Part shown: positions 56,814 through 64,000 of the stretch, piece after piece
Position numbering within the stretch: the first letter of the stretch is position 1
Layout: every line of letters starts with the position of its first letter
NCBI GenBank assembly: GCA_038521865.1
Contig: JBCBKO010000005.1
Coordinates: 186,001 to 250,000 of the forward strand
Reading direction: 5' to 3'
DNA length: 64,000 nucleotides
DNA from: CALBPI01 sp038521865
GTDB taxonomy: Bacteria; Pseudomonadota; Gammaproteobacteria; Steroidobacterales; Woeseiaceae
Made by a program: the position numbers and the translations under genes
Notes under the pieces: generated by a model
What the model saw: the letters and a program-made list of their open reading frames with translations, nothing else
Databases searched by the model: none
What the model was told of the DNA's origin: nothing

Positions 56814-57527
56814 ATGATTGCAATTCGACCCTCAAATGAACGCGGCAACGCAAACTTTGGCTGGCTGAACAGCCGCCACACCTTTTCGTTTGGCCACTAC
56901 TACGATCCCGAGTTCATGGGTTTCGGTCCGTTGCGGGTCATCAATGAAGACAAAGTCCAGCCTGCGCAGGGCTTCGCAACCCACGGTCACAGCGATATGG
57001 AGATCATTTCGTATGTGCTGGACGGGGCACTTGAGCACAAGGACAGCCTTGGTACCGGATCGATTATCCGGCCGGGAGACGTGCAGCGTATGACCGCGGG
57101 CACAGGCGTACGTCACAGCGAGTACAACGCATCGAAGACCGATCCTGTTCACTTCCTGCAGATCTGGATCATTCCGGAGGCCAATAGCCTCGAGCCCAGC
57201 TACGAGCAGAAAGCGTTCACGGCGGAAGAGAAGCAAGGCCAACTGCGGTTGGTTGGATCTCGTGATGGTCGCGAAGGTTCGGTGACCATTCACCAAGACG
57301 TTGATCTGTATGCGAGCTTGCTTGCACGTGGCGACTCGGTGACACATCAGCTCGCAGAGAATCGTCTTGGCTGGTTGCAAGTCGCACGCGGTGAAGTGCG
57401 CCTTAACGGCAAGAACCTGAAAGCCGGAGATGGTGTTTCGGTGACGGGCCCACAACCTGTCGAGATCGACGGTGTTGAAGACGCCGAGGTTCTGCTCTTC
57501 GACATGGGCCGTCAACTGCAGTCCTAA
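56814..57527 (+). CDS. Pirin family protein (YhhW-like)
   Basis: The 237-residue bicupin has pirin motifs: NFGWLNSRHTFSFGHYYDPE, GFGPLRVINEDKV, FATHGHSDMEIISYVLDGAL with metal histidines, and RMTAGTGVRHSEYNASKTDP with a further ligand His. The second cupin is shorter. E. coli YhhW has quercetin 2,3-dioxygenase activity in vitro; the native substrate is uncertain. An AGGAG-like site precedes the ATG. It starts the pirin, YcaC-like and amidohydrolase series. Confidence 0.93.
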   Translation: MIAIRPSNERGNANFGWLNSRHTFSFGHYYDPEFMGFGPLRVINEDKVQPAQGFATHGHSDMEIISYVLDGALEHKDSLGTGSIIRPGDVQRMTAGTGVRHSEYNASKTDPVHFLQIWIIPEANSLEPSYEQKAFTAEEKQGQLRLVGSRDGREGSVTIHQDVDLYASLLARGDSVTHQLAENRLGWLQVARGEVRLNGKNLKAGDGVSVTGPQPVEIDGVEDAEVLLFDMGRQLQS

Positions 57528-57541
57528 ACACTTCTCAACCT

Positions 57542-57567
57542 GTCGGCGCGGCAATTGTCGCGCCGAC
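57542..57567 (+). terminator. Terminator-like hairpin after the pirin gene
   Basis: GTCGGCGCG (57542-57550) and CGCGCCGAC (57559-57567) form a perfect 9-bp stem with loop GCAATTGT, 14 bp after the pirin stop and followed by CTCCTTAAC. Confidence 0.65.
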
Positions 57568-57605
57568 CTCCTTAACAAACCACTTTCGTCCCCACGGAGT
57601 CACTC

Positions 57606-58283
57606 ATGACCAACAAGCCTGAACTTCTGACACCTCAGAACTCACAATTGATTTTCATTGACCATCAGCCGCAGATGGCATTTGGTGTTCATTCCATCGA
57701 TCGCCAGACCCTGAAGAACAACACCGTCGCATTGGCCAAAGCCGCGAAACTATTCGACATTCCGACCACCATTACGACGGTCGAGACGACCGCATTCTCT
57801 GGCTACACCTACCCCGAGTTGCTCGCGGTTTTCCCGGAGAAGGACATTCTCGAACGTACATCGATGAACTCCTGGGATGATCAGAAAGTTCGCGACGCGC
57901 TGGCGGCTAACGGTCGAAAGAAAGTCGTCGTCTCCGGGTTGTGGACCGGGATCTGCAACAACATGTTTGCATTCTCCGCGATGGCTGATGCGGGCTACGA
58001 GATCTACATGGTTGCTGATGCATCTGGCGATACTTCGGTTGCGGCGCATGACAACGCGATGCAGCGCATGATTCAGGCGGGTGTAGTACCGATGACAACG
58101 AACCAGACCATGCTCGAATGGCAACGCGACTGGGCGCGACGTGAGCACTACGACGGTCTCATGGACATCATCAAGGAGCACGGCGGCGCTTACGGTATGG
58201 GGGTGGACTACGCCTACACCATGGTGCACGGCGCACCTGAGCGCACGGAGCACGGCAAGGTCATCGACCCTGTCGCAGCCTGA
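57606..58283 (+). CDS. Isochorismatase-family hydrolase (YcaC-like)
   Basis: The 225-residue protein has Asp19 in QLIFIDHQPQMAFG and the YcaC-type segment ILERTSMNSWDD, then the catalytic cysteine at residue 117 in VVVSGLWTGICNNMFAFSAM, followed by DAGYEIYMVADASGDTSVAA. YcaC-type hydrolases act on unknown amides or related substrates. C-terminal residues after 170 are an extension compared with short members (GAYGMGVDYAYTMVHG). A leader hairpin precedes the next gene 67 bp away. Confidence 0.9.
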   Translation: MTNKPELLTPQNSQLIFIDHQPQMAFGVHSIDRQTLKNNTVALAKAAKLFDIPTTITTVETTAFSGYTYPELLAVFPEKDILERTSMNSWDDQKVRDALAANGRKKVVVSGLWTGICNNMFAFSAMADAGYEIYMVADASGDTSVAAHDNAMQRMIQAGVVPMTTNQTMLEWQRDWARREHYDGLMDIIKEHGGAYGMGVDYAYTMVHGAPERTEHGKVIDPVAA

Positions 58284-58349
58284 GTACCCAACGTAATGGT
58301 GCGTCGTTCCTGATCGTCCCCCTATTCAGTGACGCACTAAACGGTGTTG

Positions 58350-58386
58350 CCTCGGATCGCACGTCATGACGATGTGCGATTCGAGG
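58350..58386 (+). promoter_or_regulatory. 13-bp stem-loop in the leader of the first amidohydrolase gene
   Basis: CCTCGGATCGCAC (58350-58362) pairs with GTGCGATTCGAGG (58374-58386), with one G-U pair, around an 11-nt loop that holds the palindrome GTCATGAC. It ends 24 bp before the ATG at 58411 and 14 bp before the GGAG ribosome site. It may terminate the preceding gene, regulate translation, or be an operator. Confidence 0.45.
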
Positions 58387-58410
58387 TGACGAATTTCTTC
58401 GGAGTTCAGC

Positions 58411-60267
58411 ATGAACGATCGTCACACACGTTCGCCGTCGATAACGCGGCGTAGATTTCTCAGGGATACCACCGCTGTTGGTGCCGGGTTGACCGGGCTA
58501 TTCAGCATGCCCGCGCACGCTGCGGACTCGGCACCTGAACTGATCCTGACCGACGGAGATTTCCTTACGCTTGACCCGACGCGCCCGCAAGCCGAAGCCG
58601 TTGCCATTCGGAACGGATTGATTCAGGCAGTCGGCGATGTACGCGATGTCATGTCACTTCGTAATGGCAGCACCGAAGTCATCTCGCTTGATGGCAGAAC
58701 GGTGATTCCGGGGTTGAACGATAGTCACATGCACCCGACCCGCGCAGGTCGGTTCTACGCGATGGAGTTGCGCTGGGATGGTATTCCGAGCCTTGAGACT
58801 GCGTTGAATCGATTGCATCAGCAGGCACAAAGCACACCGGAAGGACATTGGGTGCGCGTGATTGGTGGCTGGTCGCCATACCAGTTCGCGGAGCGACGCA
58901 TGCCAACACCCGCCGAGCTGACAAAGGCCGCTCCCGACACTCCGGTGTATGTTCTGTTTCTCTACAGCCAGGGTTTTCTCAACGCCGCGGCGGTAAAGAA
59001 GCTTGGCATATCCCCGCAGACCAAGACGCCGTTTGGCACGGCTTATGAATTTACGGACGATGGCGGTGCCATCATCCACGCCAAACCGAACCCTGATTTG
59101 CTGTACGGCACCATCGGTGCGTTGCCGCCCATGTCCTCCGCAGATCAGGCGATCTCAACGCGCCACTTCTACCGCGAACTCAATCGGTTCGGGCTGACCA
59201 GTGTGATCGACGCTGGTGGCGGTGGCCATCACTTTCCCGAGGACTACGCGGGCTCGACAGCCCTTGCCGAGACCGGCGAACTGCCCGTACGAATTTCCAA
59301 GTATCTGTTCCCGCAAGCCAAGGGGCGGGAGCTGGAAGAGTTTCAGCGATGGACGCTCGACTTCGAGGTCAACGCGAATCGTGCCGAAGGCATCATGAAC
59401 GCCTACATCATTCGTGGTGGCGGTGAGTTCCTTGCCTGGGCAGCGGGTGACTATGAGAACTTCCTCGATAACCGACCCGACATCACGACGCGCCCTGGCT
59501 GGCGATCGCAACTGATCGACGTTACGCGGCATTTGTTGGCGAACCGCTGGCCGCTCAGAATCCACGCAACTTATGACGAGTCGATCAACCACATCCTCGA
59601 TGTGTTCGAAGAGGCTCATGGCCTAGAGGTTGCAGAAGGTCGTCTCGGGTTCGCCGGTATTCGTTGGGCCATCGACCATGGCGAGACCATGTTGCCACCT
59701 ACGCTGCAACGTATCCGGGCGCTCGGTGGTGGTATGGCGATGCAGGCTCGGATGGCTTATGCCGGAGAATATTTTCTCGAGCGTTACGGTGAGGAAATGA
59801 CACGTCGTGCACCGCCGTTGCGTGACGTCATCAATGCTGGCGTGCCTCTTGGGCTCGGTTCGGATTCGACACGCGTTGCCAGCTACAACCCCTGGAATAC
59901 GCTCTATTGGGCGACGACCGGCAAGAGCATCGGTGGAACGCAACTACATGGCGAGGCGCAACAACTCACGCGGACCGAGGCGCTCCTCCACCACACAGTG
60001 GGGTCTGCCTGGTTCAGTCAGGAAGAAGTGCTCAAAGGTCGGATCAAGCCCGGACAGTTCGCTGATCTGGCGGTACTGAATGCGCCGTACCTCAAGGTCG
60101 ACGATGAGGAGATTCGTCAGATCGAGAGCGACTTGACCATCATGAACGGTGCGATCGTTCACGGTTCGGATCGCTTTGCCGCGCTGGCACCAGCGCTACC
60201 CGATATTCAACCTGCTTGGTCGCCCGTCGCGGCCTTCGGCGGTTTCTACTCATCCGATGAGGCATGA
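58411..60267 (+). CDS. YtcJ-type amidohydrolase, Tat-exported (copy 1)
   Basis: The 618-residue product has a twin-arginine signal (SITRRRFLRDTTAVGAGLTG). The Amidohydrolase_3/YtcJ pattern follows: RTVIPGLNDSHMHPTRAG (metal HxH), WVRVIGGWSPYQFAERRMPT, NRFGLTSVIDAGGGGHHFPE, WPLRIHATYDESINHILDVF, WAIDHGETMLPPTLQRIRAL and LGLGSDSTRVASYNPWNTLY. It probably cleaves a C-N bond of an amide or imide in the periplasm. The substrate is unknown. It is 1 bp from its paralogue. Confidence 0.92.
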   Translation: MNDRHTRSPSITRRRFLRDTTAVGAGLTGLFSMPAHAADSAPELILTDGDFLTLDPTRPQAEAVAIRNGLIQAVGDVRDVMSLRNGSTEVISLDGRTVIPGLNDSHMHPTRAGRFYAMELRWDGIPSLETALNRLHQQAQSTPEGHWVRVIGGWSPYQFAERRMPTPAELTKAAPDTPVYVLFLYSQGFLNAAAVKKLGISPQTKTPFGTAYEFTDDGGAIIHAKPNPDLLYGTIGALPPMSSADQAISTRHFYRELNRFGLTSVIDAGGGGHHFPEDYAGSTALAETGELPVRISKYLFPQAKGRELEEFQRWTLDFEVNANRAEGIMNAYIIRGGGEFLAWAAGDYENFLDNRPDITTRPGWRSQLIDVTRHLLANRWPLRIHATYDESINHILDVFEEAHGLEVAEGRLGFAGIRWAIDHGETMLPPTLQRIRALGGGMAMQARMAYAGEYFLERYGEEMTRRAPPLRDVINAGVPLGLGSDSTRVASYNPWNTLYWATTGKSIGGTQLHGEAQQLTRTEALLHHTVGSAWFSQEEVLKGRIKPGQFADLAVLNAPYLKVDDEEIRQIESDLTIMNGAIVHGSDRFAALAPALPDIQPAWSPVAAFGGFYSSDEA

Positions 60268-60268
60268 C

Positions 60269-62107
60269 ATGACCGACTTGATTCTCCACAACGGCAAGAT
60301 CACGACGCTCGACCCGGCACAACCCGAGGTACAGGCGATGTTGATACGCAATGGACGCGTGGCAAGCATCGGCAGCGACAGCGAAGTGTTGGCCGATGCC
60401 GCCAACGAGGCGCAACGAATCGACCTCAAGGGCCGAAGGGTCATCCCGGGGTTGAATGACAGTCACACACACCTCATTCGCGGCGGATTATCGTTCAACA
60501 TGGAGTTGCGGTGGGAGGGTGTGCCGTCATTGTCGGACGCGCTCGATATGCTGCGCGAGCAGGCCATTCGCACACCGGCGCCGCAGTGGGTCCGTGTGAT
60601 TGGCGGTTGGTCCGAGTTCCAGTTTGTCGAACAGCGTATGCCGACGCTCGACGAGATCAACGCCGCCGCACCTGATACGCCGGTATTCATTCTGCATCTT
60701 TATGGGCGAGCATTACTGAATCGCGCCGCGCTCAACGCGCTGGGCTTTGATGCCAATACACCGAACCCGCCGGGCGGCGAGATCGAACGTGATGCCAAAG
60801 GTAATCCCACTGGCTTGTTGCTGGCGCGTCCGTCGGCACTGATTCTCTACTCAACGCTCGGACAGGCACCGAGACTGCCGCTACAGGATCAGATCAATTC
60901 AACGCGGCACTATATGCGGGAAATGAATCGGCTCGGCATCACAAGCGTGATCGATGCTGGCGGCGGCGGGCAAAACTACCCGGAAGACTATGAGGTGATT
61001 CAACACCTGCATGACGAGGGTGAGATGACCGTTCGGGTGGCTTATAACCTGTTTGCTCAGAAGCCCGGCAGTGAGCTTTCCGACTACGAGCACTGGGTCT
61101 CCATCACGGAACCTGGCGCCGGTGACGGTATGCTCAGAATGAATGGCGCGGGTGAGAACCTCGTTTGGTCGGCTGCCGATTTCGAGAACTTTCTGGAACC
61201 ACGTCCGGATCTTGCACCCGTACTCGAGAAGGAGTTGGAGTCGGTCGTCGAGTTGCTCGCAGAAAACGAATGGCCGTTTCGTATCCATGCGACCTACGAT
61301 GAATCGATCGATCGGTTTCTTTCCGTGTTTGAACGCGTCAATGGCAGATCGCCTTTCAAGACACGTTTCATCATTGACCACGCAGAGACAGTGAGTGAGC
61401 GAAACATCGATCGCATCAACGCACTGGGTGGCGGAATTGCTGTGCAACACCGGATGGCATTTCAGGGTAAGTACTTTATTGATCGATATGGTCCGGGTTC
61501 TACAGAGTCGACACCGCCACTGAAGGAAATGTTGAGAAGTGGTGTGCCCGTAGGTGCTGGCACCGATGCGACGCGTGTTGCGAGCTACGACCCGTGGGTT
61601 GCGCTGTATTGGCTGGTTACCGGGAAAACGCTGGGGGGTATGCAACTGTACTCCGAAGGGCTTGACCGTTTGACAGCATTGCGACTCTGGACAAAGGGCT
61701 CTGCGTGGTTCTCCGGAGAGCATGATGTCAAAGGTAGTCTGAGCGCAGGACAGTATGCTGACCTGGCCGTGCTTTCCGATGACTTTTTCGCAATCGAGCC
61801 GGAGGACATCCGCCAGATAACCTCAGTGATGACTATCGTCGATGGGCGGATCGTCTACGCCTCGGATGACTACTCCAACTTGTCTCCGCCGTTGCCACCC
61901 GCCTCGCCAAGCTGGTCGCCGGTGGCGCATTACCATGGTGCACATCGCGGTCCGGCGGCGATGCACGCTTGTCACGGTCATGACCATGAGCACCATCATT
62001 GCGGTTTGCACGGCAGCGATCGAACGATCGCCTGGTCACAACCTGTGCCTACCGATGACCCCCACGCATTCTGGGGCGCACTCGGCTGCTCCTGTTTCGC
62101 TTTCTGA
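60269..62107 (+). CDS. YtcJ-type amidohydrolase with His/Cys-rich tail (copy 2)
   Basis: The 612-residue product is a paralogue of copy 1 without a signal peptide: RRVIPGLNDSHTHLIRGG, WVRVIGGWSEFQFVEQRMPT, NRLGITSVIDAGGGGQNYPE, WPFRIHATYDESIDRFLSVF, FIIDHAETVSERNIDRINAL and VGAGTDATRVASYDPW. The C-terminus is odd: HYHGAHRGPAAMHACHGHDH then EHHHCGLHG, and finally GCSCFAF, a metal-binding-like tail that copy 1 lacks. I start at ATG 60269 after GAGG. The tail may load or store metal for the enzyme; this is inference. Its stop and the MFS start share one base (TGATG). Confidence 0.92.
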   Translation: MTDLILHNGKITTLDPAQPEVQAMLIRNGRVASIGSDSEVLADAANEAQRIDLKGRRVIPGLNDSHTHLIRGGLSFNMELRWEGVPSLSDALDMLREQAIRTPAPQWVRVIGGWSEFQFVEQRMPTLDEINAAAPDTPVFILHLYGRALLNRAALNALGFDANTPNPPGGEIERDAKGNPTGLLLARPSALILYSTLGQAPRLPLQDQINSTRHYMREMNRLGITSVIDAGGGGQNYPEDYEVIQHLHDEGEMTVRVAYNLFAQKPGSELSDYEHWVSITEPGAGDGMLRMNGAGENLVWSAADFENFLEPRPDLAPVLEKELESVVELLAENEWPFRIHATYDESIDRFLSVFERVNGRSPFKTRFIIDHAETVSERNIDRINALGGGIAVQHRMAFQGKYFIDRYGPGSTESTPPLKEMLRSGVPVGAGTDATRVASYDPWVALYWLVTGKTLGGMQLYSEGLDRLTALRLWTKGSAWFSGEHDVKGSLSAGQYADLAVLSDDFFAIEPEDIRQITSVMTIVDGRIVYASDDYSNLSPPLPPASPSWSPVAHYHGAHRGPAAMHACHGHDHEHHHCGLHGSDRTIAWSQPVPTDDPHAFWGALGCSCFAF

Positions 62108-63708
62108 TGAGCGGCGCGGCGAGCACATCTGCCTGGGCGCCATTCCGCCACAGCGCGTTTGCGCTGCTTTGGACCGCAACCCTCGTCAGCAATATCGGCA
62201 CATGGATGCACGATGTGGGCGCAGGGTGGTTGATGACCACGCTCAACCCCCGGCCGGAGGTTGTCACTCTCGTGCAGGCGGCGACGACCCTACCGATCTT
62301 TCTGTTTGCACTGTTTGCCGGAACACTCGCTGATCGCATCGACAAGCGAAAATTGCTCGTCACCGTCAATCTGTTGCTGGTCGCGGTCATAGGATCACTT
62401 GCCGCGTTGGTTGCCCTCGAGCGCGTGACGCCCGTGCTGTTGATCGTATATACATTCGTGATCGGTACAGGCGCGGCATTCATGGGGCCGGCGTGGCAGT
62501 CGATCGTGCCGGAGCTCGTACCACGGGACGTACTTAAACCCGCCATCGCCTTGAACTCCATGGGTCTGAATATCAGTCGGGCAATCGGTCCTGCAGTCGC
62601 AGGATTCCTGATAACGACCGTTGGTTTGGCTGCACCTTTCGCGTTGAATGCGGTGAGTCATGTATTGATTGTCGTTGCGCTCTTGATGTGGCGAAGACCC
62701 GCGGTCAAGCACGCCGCGTTGCCGCCCGAACCACTAGGCGCTGCGATGATGACGGGCCTTCGTCATGCTGCTCACAATGCGCCTTTGAAGGCGACGCTGA
62801 TCCGTGCCGTAGGCTTTTTCGTATTCGCCAGCGCCTATTGGTCGCTCTTGCCATTGGTCGCACGTGCCACTCCAGGCGGAGGTGCACAACTGTATGGGGT
62901 GTTGCTCGCAGCGATTGGTGCCGGTGCAGTATTCGGTGCGCTGATGTTACCCAAAGTCAGGAATCGGCTGGACACCAATCTCGTCGCAGCGATGGGTGTT
63001 GTTGTGACCGCATCTGCCATGCTGCTCCTCGCGTTGATCTCCCAGCTCCAAATGGCGGTTGGTGCCGCCTTCCTCGGTGGATTGGGTTGGATTGCGGTCC
63101 TGACCAGCCTGAACATCTCGGCACAAACCGCGCTCCCAAACTGGGTCCGCGCGCGTGGCCTTGCTGTGTTCATGATGGTGTTCTTCGGGTCGATGGCGAT
63201 CGGCTCGACGCTGTGGGGTCAGGTCGCGGGTGCGACTTCCGTGGACCTCGCGTTGATCGTCTCAGCTATTGGTGCGTTGTTGGCGATTCCTCTGACTTGG
63301 TCTGCAAAGCTGGGTCAGGGTGAACAGCTCGACCTCAGTCCTTCGTCATACTGGCCGGCGCCGGCGGTTTCCCGGGACATCTCGCAGGCCGAAGATCGCG
63401 GGCCGGTGATGATCACCATCGAGTATTCGATCAGTGCGTCGAGATCGCATGAATTTATCGCCGCCATTCACGAGCTTTCGGGCGAACGTTATCGAGACGG
63501 TGCTTACGACTGGGGTGTTTACCAGGATGTGGAGCACCCCGAACAGTGGGTTGAGTGGTTTCTCGTCTCGAGCTGGAATGAGCACCTGCGTCAGCATGAT
63601 CGTGTAACCGTTCATGACCAGGAGCTTCAGAGTGCGGTACGAGCGCTCCACGAGGCCCCGGAGCCACCGGTGGTGAGACATTTCTTGGCGCCAAAGCGGA
63701 CCGCGTAA
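62107..63708 (+). CDS. MFS transporter (MFS_3/EntS-like) with C-terminal ABM-like domain
   Basis: The 533-residue protein has twelve predicted helices with FALLWTATLVSNIGTWMHDV and LFAGTLADRIDKRKLLVTVN (MFS loop motif), and LNISAQTALPNWVRARGLAV. After residue 430 a soluble domain of about 100 residues follows (MITIEYSISASRSHEFIAAI, WVEWFLVSSWNEHLRQHDRV), the monooxygenase-like extension common in this family. It likely exports or imports a small organic compound related to the amidohydrolases. Confidence 0.92.
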   Translation: MSGAASTSAWAPFRHSAFALLWTATLVSNIGTWMHDVGAGWLMTTLNPRPEVVTLVQAATTLPIFLFALFAGTLADRIDKRKLLVTVNLLLVAVIGSLAALVALERVTPVLLIVYTFVIGTGAAFMGPAWQSIVPELVPRDVLKPAIALNSMGLNISRAIGPAVAGFLITTVGLAAPFALNAVSHVLIVVALLMWRRPAVKHAALPPEPLGAAMMTGLRHAAHNAPLKATLIRAVGFFVFASAYWSLLPLVARATPGGGAQLYGVLLAAIGAGAVFGALMLPKVRNRLDTNLVAAMGVVVTASAMLLLALISQLQMAVGAAFLGGLGWIAVLTSLNISAQTALPNWVRARGLAVFMMVFFGSMAIGSTLWGQVAGATSVDLALIVSAIGALLAIPLTWSAKLGQGEQLDLSPSSYWPAPAVSRDISQAEDRGPVMITIEYSISASRSHEFIAAIHELSGERYRDGAYDWGVYQDVEHPEQWVEWFLVSSWNEHLRQHDRVTVHDQELQSAVRALHEAPEPPVVRHFLAPKRTA

Positions 63709-63723
63709 CCCGGAGTTAGACCG

Positions 63724-63951
63724 ATGAATATCAAAACAGCACTCGGATTTGTTCTTGCATTTGCGATCGGTGCCGTATGCCGTCTTTCTGCCATCCCGGT
63801 ACCTGCGCCTCCGGTTCTGATCGGTGCGTTGCTGGTGGTTGCCATGACGTTGGGCTATACACTCACAGATCGGCTCGCATCTCACCGTGAAGCTACGCGT
63901 CGACAGCAATGTGGAGGGCCGACCGGGTCAACCAAAGGGGCGAGCTCATGA
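63724..63951 (+). CDS. XapX-domain small membrane protein (DUF1427, copy 1)
   Basis: The 75-residue protein has two hydrophobic helices with the XapX pattern FVLAFAIGAVCRLSAIPVPA and PPVLIGALLVVAMTLGYTLT, followed by a hydrophilic tail. Function unknown; xapX genes often accompany transport or catabolic genes. Its stop overlaps the start of the next gene. Confidence 0.85.
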   Translation: MNIKTALGFVLAFAIGAVCRLSAIPVPAPPVLIGALLVVAMTLGYTLTDRLASHREATRRQQCGGPTGSTKGASS

Positions 63952-64000
63952 CTGCCGCACTTGGGCTAGTTCTCGGGCTGACCATTGGCGCAGCCTGCCG
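63948..64000 (+). CDS. Second XapX-like small membrane protein, truncated by window edge
   Basis: The ATG at 63948 overlaps the upstream TGA. The 17 visible codons read MTAALGLVLGLTIGAAC, matching the start of the preceding XapX protein (TALGFVLAFAIGAVCR). It appears to be a tandem XapX paralogue; the rest lies outside the window. Confidence 0.6.
   Translation, partial: MTAALGLVLGLTIGAAC

Noticed and set aside
60149..60268. Upstream in-frame extension of the second amidohydrolase
   Set aside because: It lies within the coding region of the first amidohydrolase in another frame. ATG 60269 has GAGG and begins the conserved amidohydrolase start.
1..64000. tRNA, rRNA, insertion sequences, integrases or phage genes
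   Set aside because: I saw no transposase, integrase or phage protein and no recognisable RNA gene; small RNAs cannot be excluded by eye.

Overview
The window reads as chromosomal DNA of a free-living, probably marine, gammaproteobacterium of moderately high GC. I infer this from the gene content: TonB-dependent receptor, MscS channel, MipA/OmpV porin, Tat-exported enzymes, HupE-like permeases, cyanophycin metabolism, carotenoid oxygenase and haloalkane dehalogenase, with many LysR/TetR/HxlR regulators. I saw no rRNA, tRNA, insertion sequence, phage gene or CRISPR array. The genus cannot be named from the sequence alone.

Layout. 0-5.4 kb: a truncated winged-helix regulator diverging from an exported S41 peptidase, then an MscS channel followed by a large exported repeat protein. 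5.4-15.5 kb: small redox and stress modules, each beside a regulator: GST and MdaB with HxlR; a heme-membrane protein and a helix-hairpin-helix lipoprotein diverging from a Fur-box-like palindrome; an esterase; SDR, DUF1330 and alcohol dehydrogenase opposite a LysR; a TetR with two matching operators in front of itself and an SDR; and a collagen-like exported protein. 15.6-20.5 kb: minus-strand DUF1501/DUF1800 pair, a DUF4240 membrane protein overlapping an RluA-type pseudouridine synthase, and a CBM9-like exported protein.

20.6-33.8 kb is the most unusual region. It holds a membrane protein fused to a spermidine-synthase-like methyltransferase fold, three paralogous 2OG-Fe(II) oxygenase-like proteins (TIGR02466 type), an exported DUF3604 protein with a PHP-type metal motif, a membrane-anchored PpiC/SurA-like protein, three chained HupE/UreJ-like membrane proteins, an EF-hand protein, a coiled-coil membrane protein and a TonB-dependent receptor. 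Four of its five transcription units carry an upstream, correctly oriented match (13-15 of 18 positions, counted by eye) to the PhoB box; the fifth has only a weak match. I propose an undescribed phosphate-starvation island for taking up and processing an organophosphorus compound or a metal needed for that.

33.9-46.4 kb: DUF2141 and a carotenoid oxygenase; a carboxyltransferase; then a plus-strand run for cyanophycin turnover (iadA-like, cphB, cphA, and a second CphA-like Mur ligase lacking the ATP-grasp domain); a haloalkane dehalogenase; DUF1622 and a hypothetical gene. 46.4-51.9 kb: an OmpR-type two-component system flanked by a DUF2878/DUF6134 operon and a MipA gene. Both flanking promoters carry the same three-part TTCAC repeat with spacings of 11 and 22 bp, so they look like one regulon. 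51.9-56.6 kb: NarL-type regulator, beta-propeller sensor kinase and LysR. 56.8-64 kb: pirin, YcaC-like hydrolase, two paralogous YtcJ-type amidohydrolases (the second with a His/Cys-rich tail), an MFS exporter and two tandem XapX small membrane proteins, the last cut by the window edge.
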